Source: Acidobacteriaceae bacterium
GTDB lineage: Bacteria > Acidobacteriota > Terriglobia > Terriglobales > Acidobacteriaceae
DNA: 64,000 bases
Direction: 5' to 3'
Assembly: GCA_028283625.1 (NCBI GenBank)
Contig: JAPWKG010000007.1
Coordinates: 124,001 to 188,000 of the forward strand
Below, in pieces: positions 8,086-17,424 of the stretch. Below the pieces are notes generated by a model. It was not told the origin of the DNA and ran no database searches. It was given only the letters and a program-made list of their open reading frames with translations. The position numbers were made by a program, and so were the translations under genes. Every line of letters starts with the position of its first letter. The first letter of the stretch is position 1.

Positions 8086-11000
8086 ATGAGCTTTGAACAC
8101 GGACAACCCGGTGAGGGCACGCCACGCGAAGAGGAAAACGCGCGGACGGAAACCTATGCTGCAGGGCAAGCTACAGAGTCAACGGTGAGCGCTGCCGAGA
8201 AAGCCAAGGCCGATGAGCCGATCGGCTCAGTGCACTTCTCGGCGCCGTTTATCCAACGGCCGGTAGCAACGTTTCTGCTGTCGATCGCGATTCTGATTGC
8301 GGGCGTGGTGGCGTACACAATGCTGCCGGTCTCGTCTCTGCCGCAGGTGGAGTATCCGGTGATCGCGGTTGCGGCGCAGATGCCGGGTGCGGACCCGAAC
8401 ACGATGGCTTCTTCGGTGGCCACGCCGCTGGAGCGCCAGTTCTCGCGCATCGCGGGTGTGAATGAGATGACCTCGACCTCTTCGGTGGGGTCGTCGACGA
8501 TCATCCTGCAGTTCGATCTGAACCGCGATATCAATGGCGCGGCTCGTGATGTGCAGGCTGCCATCAACGCTGCGCGTGCGCAGTTGCCGGCGAATCTGCC
8601 GTCGAATCCGACGTATCGCAAAATCAATCCTTCTGACTCGCCGATTCTGATTCTTGCGCTGACGTCGGATACCGCGTCTGTGGCGCAGATGTATGACGCC
8701 TCCGACTCTGTGCTGGCGCAGAAGATTGCTCAGGTCGATGGCGTCGGCCAGGTGTTTACCGGCGGCTCAGCCAAGCCTGCGGTCCGCATCGAGGCCAACC
8801 CCTATCTGCTGACCAGCTATGGTCTTTCGCTTGAGACAGTGCGCGCAGCGATGAGCTCGGTCAATGTGTTGAAGCCGACAGGGTTCTTCAATGGCGACGG
8901 TATCGGCTCGCAGCGTACACGCATTGCCACCACCGATCAGCTCTTCGGTGCGGCGCAGTATGCTCCTCTGGTGATTGCGACCAACCGTGGCGCGGTCTCG
9001 AACGCAACCGCCTCTTCAGGATTGCCTTCGTCAGAGGCTTCGGGCGTTTCGAGCAGTTCTACGAGTTCTTCGAGTTCTACGAGTTCTTCGTCATCCTCTT
9101 CTTCTTCGTCTTCTTCCAGTTCCTCCTCTTCGGGGTCTTCGGACAGCAGCTCCTCCTCCAACTCATCGAGCTCATCCTCTTCGAGCAGCAGCTCCAGCAG
9201 CGTAACGAACTTTGCTACCTCCACGATCTCCGATGTGGGAGCGACGAATGAGCACGGCATCGTGCGGTTGCGCGATGTAGCCGATGTGATTGACAGCGTG
9301 GAAGACATCCACACGATGGGTATGCTGAACAGCAAGCCCGCAATTCTTGTGGTGATCTTCAAGTCTCCGGGCGCGAACGTGATTCAGGCCGTCGATAACG
9401 TGATGGCCGACCTGCCGCAGCTCCGCGCTTCGATTCCGCCGAACATCAAGATGCAGGTAGTACTGGACCGAACCACGAGTATTCGGGCTTCGGTCAAAGA
9501 CGTCGAGCGGACGATGATCATCTCGATCCTTCTGGTGGTTCTGGTCGTCTTTGTCTTCCTGCGCGAAGGCCGCTCGACAGTGATCCCGTCGGTGTCGGTA
9601 CCGTTGTCGCTGGTTGGCACCTTCGGTGTGATGTGGCTGCTGGGCTATACGCTCGACAACCTCTCACTCATGGCGTTGACGATTTCGACGGGCTTTGTGG
9701 TGGATGACGCGATCGTGGTGATCGAGAACATCATGCGTCATCTGGAAGAAGGCAAAGGTCCGTACCAGGCGGCGATGGATGGTTCGCGTGAGATCGGCTT
9801 CACGGTCATGTCGATGTCGATCTCGCTGATTGCGGTCTTCATCCCGATCCTGTTGATGCCGGGTATTGTCGGCCGTTTGTTCCGCGAGTTTGCGGTGACG
9901 TTGTCGGTGGCAATCGCCGTCTCGCTGGTGGTTTCGCTGACGACCACGCCAATGCTTGCAGCGAAGTTTTTGAAGCCGCATAACGAAGAGGCCAAGGGCT
10001 GGTTCTACCTGATGGGCGAACGTCATCTGAATCGCCTGACGAAGGAGTACGGCCTGGGGTTGCGTTGGGTGTTGCGGCACAAGAGTTTGACGCTGGTTGT
10101 ATTTGTGCTGACGCTGATTCTTAACGTCTACCTGTTCGTCATGGTGCCGAAGGGCTTCTTCCCGGAGCAGGACACCGGACGTATTCAGGTACAGGTAAAG
10201 ACGCAGCAGGATACGAGCTTTGACACGCTGAAGAAGCGTGTGGAGCAGTTGGGTGCGATTGTGAAGAAGGACCCACAGGTCGATGACGTGATGGCGTTTG
10301 TCGGCGCGGGTGGTCCGGGTGGCGGCTCGTCCAATACCTCGACGATGTTTATGACGTTGAAGGACGCCGATGAGCGTGCGCGGACAGGACAGAGCGCGAA
10401 CGTGGTGATGGCGCGCCTGCGGCCGAAGACCTCGCACCTGCCGGGCACCGACTTCTACATGCAGAGTGCGCAGGAGTTGCGTATCGGTGGCCGCACCTCG
10501 GCGGCACAGTACCAGTACACGCTGACGGCGGACACGACCACGGAGCTGGATAAGTGGTCGCCGCTGCTGATGAAGGAGATGCAGCAGCTTCCGGAGCTGA
10601 AGGATGTTGCGACCGATCAACAGGATCAGGGGCTGGAGACTTATCTGACGATTGATCGCGACACGGCTTCGCGGTTGGGGGTAACGGCTCTGGCAATCGA
10701 CTCGACGCTTTCGGATGCCTATGGGCAGCGCCAGGTGTCGACCTCGTATCGCGCGCTGAACCAGTACCACGTCGTGCTGGAGGCTGCACAGCCGTTCCAG
10801 CAGTCGCCTGAGGCGTTGCGCACGCTGTATGTTCGTTCCTCCACTGGTGCGGAGGTCCCCCTCTCTGCGGTAACGAAGCTGACGACGACTCGTGTGCCAT
10901 TGGCGGTCAATCATCAGGGGTTGTCTCCGGCAGCGACGCTTTCCTTCAACCTGACACCTGGTTACTCGCTTGGTCAGGCTACGATTGCGATCAACAACGC

Positions 11001-11658
11001 ACGCACCCGTCTGGGTGTGCCTACGACGATTCATGGTGGCTTTGCGGGAACGGCGCAGGCTGCGCAGGCTTCGTTCAAGAGCGAGCCGTACCTGATTCTG
11101 CTGGCGTTGATTACGGTCTACATCGTGCTCGGCATTCTGTATGAGAGCTTCATCCATCCGTTGACGATTCTCTCGACCCTGCCTTCAGCAGGTGTGGGTG
11201 CGTTGTTGGCGTTGCTGCTGTTCAAGATCGAGCTTTCGGTGATTGCGTTGATCGGCATCATTCTGCTGATCGGCATCGTGAAGAAGAACGCGATCATGAT
11301 GATTGACTTTGCTCTGGTGGCTGAGCGCGAGCATGGCAAGTCGCCTGAGGAGGCGATCTTCGAAGCGTGCATGCTGCGTTTCCGCCCGATCATGATGACG
11401 ACGATGGCGGCTCTGCTGGGCGCTGTGCCGCTGGCCTTTGCTCATGGCACGGGCGCGGAGCTGCGTACGCCGCTGGGCGTCACAATTATCGGCGGTCTGC
11501 TTGTCTCGCAGTGCCTGACGCTGTTCACGACGCCGGTAATCTATCTGGTCTTTGAATGGCTGCGCTTGAAGCTGCCTGCATTGGGGCGCTGGATTATGGG
11601 GCGTCCCTCCAAGCCTACGCGGTCGTTGTCGGAGCCGGAACCTGCGGCGGGAGACTAA
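8086..11658 (+). CDS. RND efflux permease, MdtC-like, with poly-serine insert
   Basis: This 1,190-residue permease is the second of the operon and about 150 residues longer than typical. It has a ~45-residue hydrophilic cytoplasmic N-terminus before TM1, and TM4 retains the Asp-Asp proton-relay pair (FVVDDAIVVIEN). Residues 322-372 are almost pure serine (about 46 of 51) with a few Thr, Gly, Asp and Asn. By alignment with the sister pump the insert falls in the first periplasmic loop, in the region equivalent to the AcrB docking (DN) subdomain. Serine codons are mixed (TCG, AGC, TCC, TCT, TCA, AGT), so the tract is not a simple slippage product. It probably partners the preceding pump. Confidence 0.92.
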   Translation: MSFEHGQPGEGTPREEENARTETYAAGQATESTVSAAEKAKADEPIGSVHFSAPFIQRPVATFLLSIAILIAGVVAYTMLPVSSLPQVEYPVIAVAAQMPGADPNTMASSVATPLERQFSRIAGVNEMTSTSSVGSSTIILQFDLNRDINGAARDVQAAINAARAQLPANLPSNPTYRKINPSDSPILILALTSDTASVAQMYDASDSVLAQKIAQVDGVGQVFTGGSAKPAVRIEANPYLLTSYGLSLETVRAAMSSVNVLKPTGFFNGDGIGSQRTRIATTDQLFGAAQYAPLVIATNRGAVSNATASSGLPSSEASGVSSSSTSSSSSTSSSSSSSSSSSSSSSSSGSSDSSSSSNSSSSSSSSSSSSSVTNFATSTISDVGATNEHGIVRLRDVADVIDSVEDIHTMGMLNSKPAILVVIFKSPGANVIQAVDNVMADLPQLRASIPPNIKMQVVLDRTTSIRASVKDVERTMIISILLVVLVVFVFLREGRSTVIPSVSVPLSLVGTFGVMWLLGYTLDNLSLMALTISTGFVVDDAIVVIENIMRHLEEGKGPYQAAMDGSREIGFTVMSMSISLIAVFIPILLMPGIVGRLFREFAVTLSVAIAVSLVVSLTTTPMLAAKFLKPHNEEAKGWFYLMGERHLNRLTKEYGLGLRWVLRHKSLTLVVFVLTLILNVYLFVMVPKGFFPEQDTGRIQVQVKTQQDTSFDTLKKRVEQLGAIVKKDPQVDDVMAFVGAGGPGGGSSNTSTMFMTLKDADERARTGQSANVVMARLRPKTSHLPGTDFYMQSAQELRIGGRTSAAQYQYTLTADTTTELDKWSPLLMKEMQQLPELKDVATDQQDQGLETYLTIDRDTASRLGVTALAIDSTLSDAYGQRQVSTSYRALNQYHVVLEAAQPFQQSPEALRTLYVRSSTGAEVPLSAVTKLTTTRVPLAVNHQGLSPAATLSFNLTPGYSLGQATIAINNARTRLGVPTTIHGGFAGTAQAAQASFKSEPYLILLALITVYIVLGILYESFIHPLTILSTLPSAGVGALLALLLFKIELSVIALIGIILLIGIVKKNAIMMIDFALVAEREHGKSPEEAIFEACMLRFRPIMMTTMAALLGAVPLAFAHGTGAELRTPLGVTIIGGLLVSQCLTLFTTPVIYLVFEWLRLKLPALGRWIMGRPSKPTRSLSEPEPAAGD

Positions 11659-11674
11659 CCCGGATGATTTCCGG

Positions 11675-13210
11675 ATGCGTCTAAGCTGTAAAGACGTGAT
11701 GCTGCGCAGGGCGATCCAATTCGTTCCGTGGTTCTTCGCGCTGCCTTTGGCGGCGCAGATGCACCACGTCGATAAGCAGGAAAAGACGACGCGCGCCCTT
11801 GCGGTCTACGAGTTTACCGGCGATGTGGCCAAGCCAACCTCTGCGCGTCTGGTGCCTGTGTCGCTGTTCATTGATGGCACGTATGAGAACGCCGGCACCT
11901 ATCGGGCCAATCCTGTCCCGTTGGCGCTCGACACAGGCAATGTGTACGAGCTGGAGAGCGCAGGCGAGCAGAAGGGCACGCTGCACGTTACGCTGGCGCG
12001 CAATGTGAAGGACGAGCGTTCCGAGGAAGACGACAATCCGGTGGGCTCCTGGTACGGCTACGGGCAGTTCCACTCGCTGACGGACGATTTGCCCAAGAGC
12101 CCGAAACTTCCTGCGCCGGTCAAGGCGGTGGCGTTGAACGGCGAAGGTGAAGAGGACGATAAGCCACACTTTGTGGCTGCCCGGCCGGAGTCCGACAGCA
12201 GCGCCGCCGCAGCCAAGCCAAAGCGTACGCCTGCTCCCGCAGAGGGAGACGACGGTGAGAAGCCAACGCTGGGAAAGCGTGACGACAGCGACGACGCAGA
12301 CAAGAAGAAAAAGAAGCCAAAGAAGGACAAGCCGGGTGGCTACGTCACGGGCATTGCAGGTGGTTTGAACGACGATCCCGATCGCCCGACGTTAGGGCAT
12401 GGCAGGGCCAAGTCTGACCAGGTAGAGGCGCTGACCGGTTTGCCGAAGGAGATGCAGCAGGTGGTAGCGGTCTCTGACCCGGCAACGCCGTTGGAGCACG
12501 TCTTCACGCGCGGATGGAGCTCGGTGGGGGAACGCGCGCAGGTGATGGACTCTCTGCATGGGCTAGCCGTGGCGCAGGTGCAGGCTTACCTGAATACGAA
12601 TGCGTTGGTCCCGGCTACAGTGCAGCAGCTTGCAGCCTCTCCGGCGGCTTCTGCGCCTGCATCGGCATCGGTTTCTGCGCCTGGGAGCGATGAGCTGGGT
12701 GGTCCACCCAAGCTGCAGCGGACGCCGCAGGGGGTCAACACCGCGACGCGTGCCACCTCGTCTGCGGTGACGGCCGCACCGGCTCCCAGAGCGGTGGCAG
12801 GGCACGCCGGGGCGCACAAGAAGAGCCTTCGGCCGGTTGCGGTGCCGTTGACGCTGGCCGACGAGCAGCTCTGGGGCTTGCAGCTGAGCTACGGTGGGCT
12901 GCCGACCTTTGTGTATCAGGCCGATGCGCCGGTGGCGATGAAGGACGGCACAGTGCTGCAGGCGTACGTGACCCTGGTGGTCCAGCAGTTGCCAGCGGGG
13001 AACCTGCAGGTGGCGCTTAGTTCGACGACCGACTCGGGGCATATGAACCGTGTGCCGTGGCTGCGGTTTATCGACGCGGTGGATGCGGACGGCTCGCATC
13101 GGGCGAGTCTGTTGTTTGAGCAGCGGATGCCGCGCAGCCGGCAGTTTGCGCTGTACAGTCTGATCACGGCAAAGGCAGAGCCTTCCTTTACCGGCGCGCT
13201 GTTGGAATAG
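11675..13210 (+). CDS. acidobacterial secreted protein of unknown function
   Basis: I do not recognise a named family. The N-terminus looks like a signal peptide ending around LPLAAQ (residues ~15-28), suggesting periplasmic or outer-membrane location. A globular part (~30-130) is followed by a charged, Lys/Asp/Pro-rich region (~150-250) with recurring Asp-Lys-Pro and Arg-Pro-Thr-Leu-Gly phrases, an Ala/Ser/Pro-rich linker (~320-385) and a C-terminal domain of ~125 residues. It starts 16 bases after the RND permease stop and so is probably part of that operon; a role with the pump is inference from position only. ATG 11675 was chosen; GTG 11696 and ATG 11699 are alternatives, since no start has a strong ribosome site. 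Confidence 0.6.
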   Translation: MRLSCKDVMLRRAIQFVPWFFALPLAAQMHHVDKQEKTTRALAVYEFTGDVAKPTSARLVPVSLFIDGTYENAGTYRANPVPLALDTGNVYELESAGEQKGTLHVTLARNVKDERSEEDDNPVGSWYGYGQFHSLTDDLPKSPKLPAPVKAVALNGEGEEDDKPHFVAARPESDSSAAAAKPKRTPAPAEGDDGEKPTLGKRDDSDDADKKKKKPKKDKPGGYVTGIAGGLNDDPDRPTLGHGRAKSDQVEALTGLPKEMQQVVAVSDPATPLEHVFTRGWSSVGERAQVMDSLHGLAVAQVQAYLNTNALVPATVQQLAASPAASAPASASVSAPGSDELGGPPKLQRTPQGVNTATRATSSAVTAAPAPRAVAGHAGAHKKSLRPVAVPLTLADEQLWGLQLSYGGLPTFVYQADAPVAMKDGTVLQAYVTLVVQQLPAGNLQVALSSTTDSGHMNRVPWLRFIDAVDADGSHRASLLFEQRMPRSRQFALYSLITAKAEPSFTGALLE

Positions 13211-13240
13211 GCCGGCCTGCGCGGGTTACCCTTTAAGGCG

Positions 13241-14341
13241 ATGAGCGAAACGATGTCGGAAACACAGAACACAGCCAAGCAGATTGCCCTTCTTTTTCCC
13301 GGACAGGGATCACAGAGTGTAGGCATGGGGAAGGCGTTGTATGACGCCTATCCGGCGGCGAAGGCCGTTTTTGACGAAGCGGATGAAGCGCTGAGCTTCC
13401 CGCTCTCCAAGCTGATCTTTGAAGGACCGGAAGAGCAGCTGAAGCTGACGGAGTTTACGCAGCCGGCGATTCTGACGGCCTCGGTTGCGGTCCTGCGTGT
13501 GCTGGAGCCAAAGCTGAAGGAACTGGGGTTGAGCGCCTCGTTTGCCGCCGGGCACTCGCTGGGAGAGTACTCGGCGCATGTGGCTGCGAATACGTTTGCC
13601 TTTGCCGACGCGGTGCGCACGGTGCGTTCGCGCGGACAGTTCATGCAGTCGGCGGTGCCGGCCGGGCTGGGCGCGATGGCTGCGGTGTTGGGGCTGGACG
13701 CTGAGCGGATCAACGACATCTGCGCAAGCGTTTCTGACGCTCTGACGCAACAGCCGCCGGATCATCCTGCGGACCCGGCCAAGCAGACCGATGCCGTGGT
13801 GGTGCAGATGACCGAGCCGGGTACGGAGGTTTCTCCCGTGCAGGCGGCGTCGCGTGTGAGCACGGTGGTTTCTCCGGCGAACCTGAACTCTCCGGACCAG
13901 ACGGTTATTTCCGGTGAAAAGCGGGCGGTGGAGATCGCCGCTGAGCAGTGCAAGGAGGCAGGCGCCAAGCGTGTGGTGATGCTTCCGGTGAGCGCTCCGT
14001 TCCACTGCGCGCTCATGCAGCCGGCACAGCAGCAGCTTTCCAGCCGCCTGGAATCGGTGGCCTTTGCCGATCCTTCGGTTGCCGTGGTGGCGAACGTGGA
14101 TGCGCGGTTTGTGCGTCGTGGACCGGAGGCGCGCGATGCCTTGATTCGTCAGGTGACCGGTGCGGTGCGCTGGGTGGAGTGTGTGCAGTTGCTGCGCGGC
14201 AGCGGGGCGACGCATTACATCGAGGTCGGGCCCGGGAAGGTGTTGACCGGACTGAATCGCCAGATCGATCGCAGTCTGACCACGCTGAACGTGGAGGATG
14301 TGGAGAGTCTGGAGAAGACGCTGGCCGCGCTGGCTGGTTAA
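13241..14341 (+). CDS. fabD: malonyl-CoA:ACP transacylase, with insertion
   Basis: FabD moves malonyl from CoA to acyl carrier protein, supplying type II fatty acid synthesis in the cytoplasm. Seen: the FPGQGSQ N-terminal motif, the nucleophile elbow GHSLGE (Ser106, with His105 before it), the active-site His in SAPFHCALMQ (~255), and the NLNSPDQTVISG strand. At 366 residues it is ~55 longer than usual; about 40 of these are a Pro/Gln/Thr-rich insert (~166-207) just before the VVSPANLNSP strand. Two close ATG starts exist (13241 and 13253). The gene stands apart from other fab genes; fabZ is 12 kb downstream. Confidence 0.93.
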   Translation: MSETMSETQNTAKQIALLFPGQGSQSVGMGKALYDAYPAAKAVFDEADEALSFPLSKLIFEGPEEQLKLTEFTQPAILTASVAVLRVLEPKLKELGLSASFAAGHSLGEYSAHVAANTFAFADAVRTVRSRGQFMQSAVPAGLGAMAAVLGLDAERINDICASVSDALTQQPPDHPADPAKQTDAVVVQMTEPGTEVSPVQAASRVSTVVSPANLNSPDQTVISGEKRAVEIAAEQCKEAGAKRVVMLPVSAPFHCALMQPAQQQLSSRLESVAFADPSVAVVANVDARFVRRGPEARDALIRQVTGAVRWVECVQLLRGSGATHYIEVGPGKVLTGLNRQIDRSLTTLNVEDVESLEKTLAALAG

Positions 14342-14356
14342 TTTTTTCGCGTTTCC

Positions 14357-14400
14357 AAGCAACCATGCCCGAAGCCATTTGGCTTCGGGCATGGTTGCTT
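14357..14400. terminator. perfect 20-bp hairpin terminator between fabD and the M16 protease
   Basis: Arms 14357-14376 and 14381-14400 are perfect reverse complements around a 4-base ATTT loop. It sits between convergent genes and can serve both. Confidence 0.8.
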
Positions 14401-14422
14401 TGCAGCAAAGCGAGGCAGCGGT

Positions 14423-17284
14423 CTACTCGTCCGCAACCTTTTTCCCGTTGGTGTCGAGGATCTCCATGGGGCCCAGGTTCTGCTTCTTCAGCTCGTCTTC
14501 GATCTTCTTGCGGTCGCCTGCAGCGACGATGACGAGGTGATTGGGGTCGAGATCGGTCTTGGCCACGCGTGCTACGTCGTCCGCGGTGACGGCGCGATAC
14601 TTCTCCGGCAGCGTGACGTAGTAGTTGAGCGGACGGTTATAGATGAAGAGGCTACGCATGGCGCCTGCGGTAGCTTCCGTGGTTTCAAACTGGCCGGGCA
14701 GGGATTGAATCTGGGCTGCCTTGGCCTCGGTGAGTTCGTTGTCTGTAGGCGGATGCGTGGGGAAGCTCTTGATCTCGCCGAGCAGTTCCTTGGCCGCGTC
14801 GCCGGTAGCGTCGGTGCGGATGAGGCCGCCGGCGAAGAACATGCCGCCACGCGCGTAGTTGATGTACTCCGACTGCGCGCCGTAGGTGTAGCCGTGCTGC
14901 TCGCGCAGGTTCATGTTGATGCGTGAGCCGAAGGCGCCGCCGAGGGTGTAGTTCATGATCTCGAGCGCGGGTACGTCCGGAGAGGTCGCCGGAACGCCGA
15001 GCCCGAAGGTGGCCAGTGCGGTCTGCGGAGCGCCCGGTTTATCGAGGATGGCGACGAAGGTGGGCTTAAGCTCCGGCTTGACGGCATCGGTTGCGACGGT
15101 TTCCACCGGATTGCTCCAGCTGCCGAAGTACTTCTCGGCGAGATGGTGGGCATCGGCAAGGGTAAGGTCGCCGGTGAAGATCAGCGCCGAGTCGGAGGGG
15201 CCGTAGTGGGCGTTGTAGAAGTTCACCAGGTCATCGCGCGTAAGCGCGGAGACGCTTTCCAGTGTGCCGTTGGAGGGCATGCCGTAGCCGGTATCTCCGA
15301 AGACCAGGCGGGGACCGGCGCGGAAGGCCATCTGGAAGACGTTGTCGGTGGACTGCTGGATGCCGACGAGGGTCTTCTTCTTCAGGCGGTCGAAGTCAGA
15401 CTCTGCAAAGGCCGGTTGCTGCACAATCTCGCTGAGCAGCTGAAGGGCCTGCGCGGTGTGCGCGGTCAGGAAGGAGGAGGAGGCAATGGCGCTCTCCACC
15501 GTCGATCCGGTGCTGATCCGCGTTCCAATCAGCTCTTCGGCGCTGGCCAGCTGGGCAACGTTGAGCGTCTTGGTGGCTTCGCCCAGCGTGGATGCGGTCA
15601 GGCTGGGCAGACCGGGCTTCCCGGCCGGGAAGAAGGAGGACCCGGCGCGGATGACCAGCGAGCTTGAGAGCACGGGCAGGGTGTGGTCTTCCACGACAAA
15701 CACCTTCAGGCCGTTGGCCAGGGTGAAGGTTGCGGGTTCGGGAAGGTGGAAGGTAACGGCGGGACCGGGGGCGGGCATCTGCTTGCGCCAGGCCTGTGAG
15801 GTTTCGAACGTCTCGTCGTAGGGGTTGGTGATTTTGACGTTGGCGTCGGTATCGGCGGGCGAGCGGGGCACGTCGTCGACGACCTTCTTGCCGGGCACGA
15901 TATAGACAACCGAGGCCTGATCCTTGCCGAGGTACCGGGCTGCTGCGGCCTTGGCGCCTGCGACGGTGACGGCATCGAGCGCGGCAACGTCCTTGGGCAG
16001 GTAGCCGGGGTCTCCGGTGTACTGGTTGTAGCGGTCGAGCGTGTCAGCCACGCCGCCGAAGCCGCCGAGGCGCTGCAGGCCGAGAATCTTGCTGGAGAGA
16101 GCCTTCGCCTTGGCTGCCTTCACCTCATCCTCGGTGGGGCCGTCGGCCTGCAGCTTGGCTACGGTTTCCCAAAGCACGGGCTCGATCTCTTCAAGCTTTA
16201 CGCCGGGCCGCGCGGTGATGGCGCAGGTAGTCATGGAGGTCAGCTTTTCCTGATCGTTGTCGCACTCGACGCTTTGGGCGAGCTGGCGATCGTAGATCAG
16301 CGCTTTGTCCAGACGGCTGATTTTTGCCATGCCGAGCGCGTCGGCGGCCACAGCCAGGTTGTAAGACTCAGGCGTGAAGGCGGCCGGAGTGAGCCAGCCG
16401 ATCTGGATTTGCGGCAGCTGCACGGTGTCGGTAACGGTAGCGCGGCGCTGCGCGGTGATGGCCGGGGTGGAGACCTCCACCTTCGGCACGTCCGGACCCT
16501 TGGGGATCGGGCCGAAGTACTTGGTGAGCAGCTCTTTCAGCTTGGCCGGGTCGAAGTCGCCCGCGATCGCGATGGAGGCGTTGTTCGGGGTGTAGAACTG
16601 CTGGTGGAAGTCGCGGATGTCAGCAATACGCGCCGCTTCGATGTCTGCGTGCGAGCCGATGACGCTGGCGTAGTAAGGGTGGCTCTTGGGCAGCATCAGA
16701 TGCATCAGCTCTTCAGAGCCTAGATCGTAGGGGCGGCCTTCGCCCTGGCGGCGCTCGTTGCGTACGACGTCGCGCTGGTTTGCCAGCAGGTCGCGGTTCA
16801 GCCCTTCCATCAGAAAGCCCATGCGGTCGGACTCCAGCCAGAGCGCGAGCTCGAGCTGATTGGCGGGCATGGTTTCGAAATAGTTGGTGCGGTCGTAGTT
16901 CGTGGTGCCGTTCACGTCGGTGGCCCCTGCGGCTTCGACGTCTTTGATGTGGGCCTTTTCGCCGACGTGCTCGGAGCCTTCAAACATCATGTGCTCAAAG
17001 AGATGAGCGAAGCCGGTGCGGCCGGCGCGCTCGTTGAGCGGGCCGACGTGATACCAGAGGTCGACGGCAACCAGCGGCAAACGGTGGTCGACGTGTGTGA
17101 GCACGGTCAGGCCATTCGGCAGGGTGTACTGCTCGTAAGCCAGCGCGGGCAGCTTCTGGGTGGGAGCTGTGTTTTTGTGTGGGGCGGCGTGCGGCTTGGG
17201 GGCGGGCGTCTGCGCGTTGAGCGTCAGAGAGCCGGCCAGCGCGGCTGCGGCGGCCGCAAGAAGGCGTGTGCGCGGTAGGGTCAT
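14423..17284 (-). CDS. secreted M16 family zinc metalloprotease
   Basis: This is a two-unit M16 (pitrilysin/insulinase) peptidase of ~953 residues. It begins with a signal peptide (Leu/Ala-rich stretch ending near LNAQ). The first unit has the inverted zinc motif HLFEH with the catalytic Glu, and a downstream Glu in the RNERRQGEG segment as third ligand. The second unit (from about FTLANGLKVFVV) has the same fold signature but no HxxEH, as usual for the structural partner. It should degrade peptides in the periplasm. ATG 17296 abuts its AGGAG with no spacing, so ATG 17284 (12 bases away) is preferred, though neither spacing is ideal. The gene is divergent from mnmG. Confidence 0.9.
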   Translation of the reverse strand: MTLPRTRLLAAAAAALAGSLTLNAQTPAPKPHAAPHKNTAPTQKLPALAYEQYTLPNGLTVLTHVDHRLPLVAVDLWYHVGPLNERAGRTGFAHLFEHMMFEGSEHVGEKAHIKDVEAAGATDVNGTTNYDRTNYFETMPANQLELALWLESDRMGFLMEGLNRDLLANQRDVVRNERRQGEGRPYDLGSEELMHLMLPKSHPYYASVIGSHADIEAARIADIRDFHQQFYTPNNASIAIAGDFDPAKLKELLTKYFGPIPKGPDVPKVEVSTPAITAQRRATVTDTVQLPQIQIGWLTPAAFTPESYNLAVAADALGMAKISRLDKALIYDRQLAQSVECDNDQEKLTSMTTCAITARPGVKLEEIEPVLWETVAKLQADGPTEDEVKAAKAKALSSKILGLQRLGGFGGVADTLDRYNQYTGDPGYLPKDVAALDAVTVAGAKAAAARYLGKDQASVVYIVPGKKVVDDVPRSPADTDANVKITNPYDETFETSQAWRKQMPAPGPAVTFHLPEPATFTLANGLKVFVVEDHTLPVLSSSLVIRAGSSFFPAGKPGLPSLTASTLGEATKTLNVAQLASAEELIGTRISTGSTVESAIASSSFLTAHTAQALQLLSEIVQQPAFAESDFDRLKKKTLVGIQQSTDNVFQMAFRAGPRLVFGDTGYGMPSNGTLESVSALTRDDLVNFYNAHYGPSDSALIFTGDLTLADAHHLAEKYFGSWSNPVETVATDAVKPELKPTFVAILDKPGAPQTALATFGLGVPATSPDVPALEIMNYTLGGAFGSRINMNLREQHGYTYGAQSEYINYARGGMFFAGGLIRTDATGDAAKELLGEIKSFPTHPPTDNELTEAKAAQIQSLPGQFETTEATAGAMRSLFIYNRPLNYYVTLPEKYRAVTADDVARVAKTDLDPNHLVIVAAGDRKKIEDELKKQNLGPMEILDTNGKKVADE

Positions 17285-17424
17285 GGTGGTGCTCATCTCC
17301 TGAGGTACGGGTACAAGGGTACAGATGCGGATACAGGTCTAGACGCGATCTGGCCACGAAAGGTAGGGTGTGGCCACTAGAATAGTCTGTGGAGCGTTTC
17401 CTACAGGGAAATGACTGGATTCAG

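Noticed and set aside
8937-9362. acidic Glu/Asp-rich minus-strand frame
   Set aside because: It is the complement of the poly-serine codons of the RND permease.
9664-11157. 497-residue His/Arg/Gln-rich minus-strand frame
   Set aside because: Its odd composition is the complement of permease codons; no supporting motif or start.
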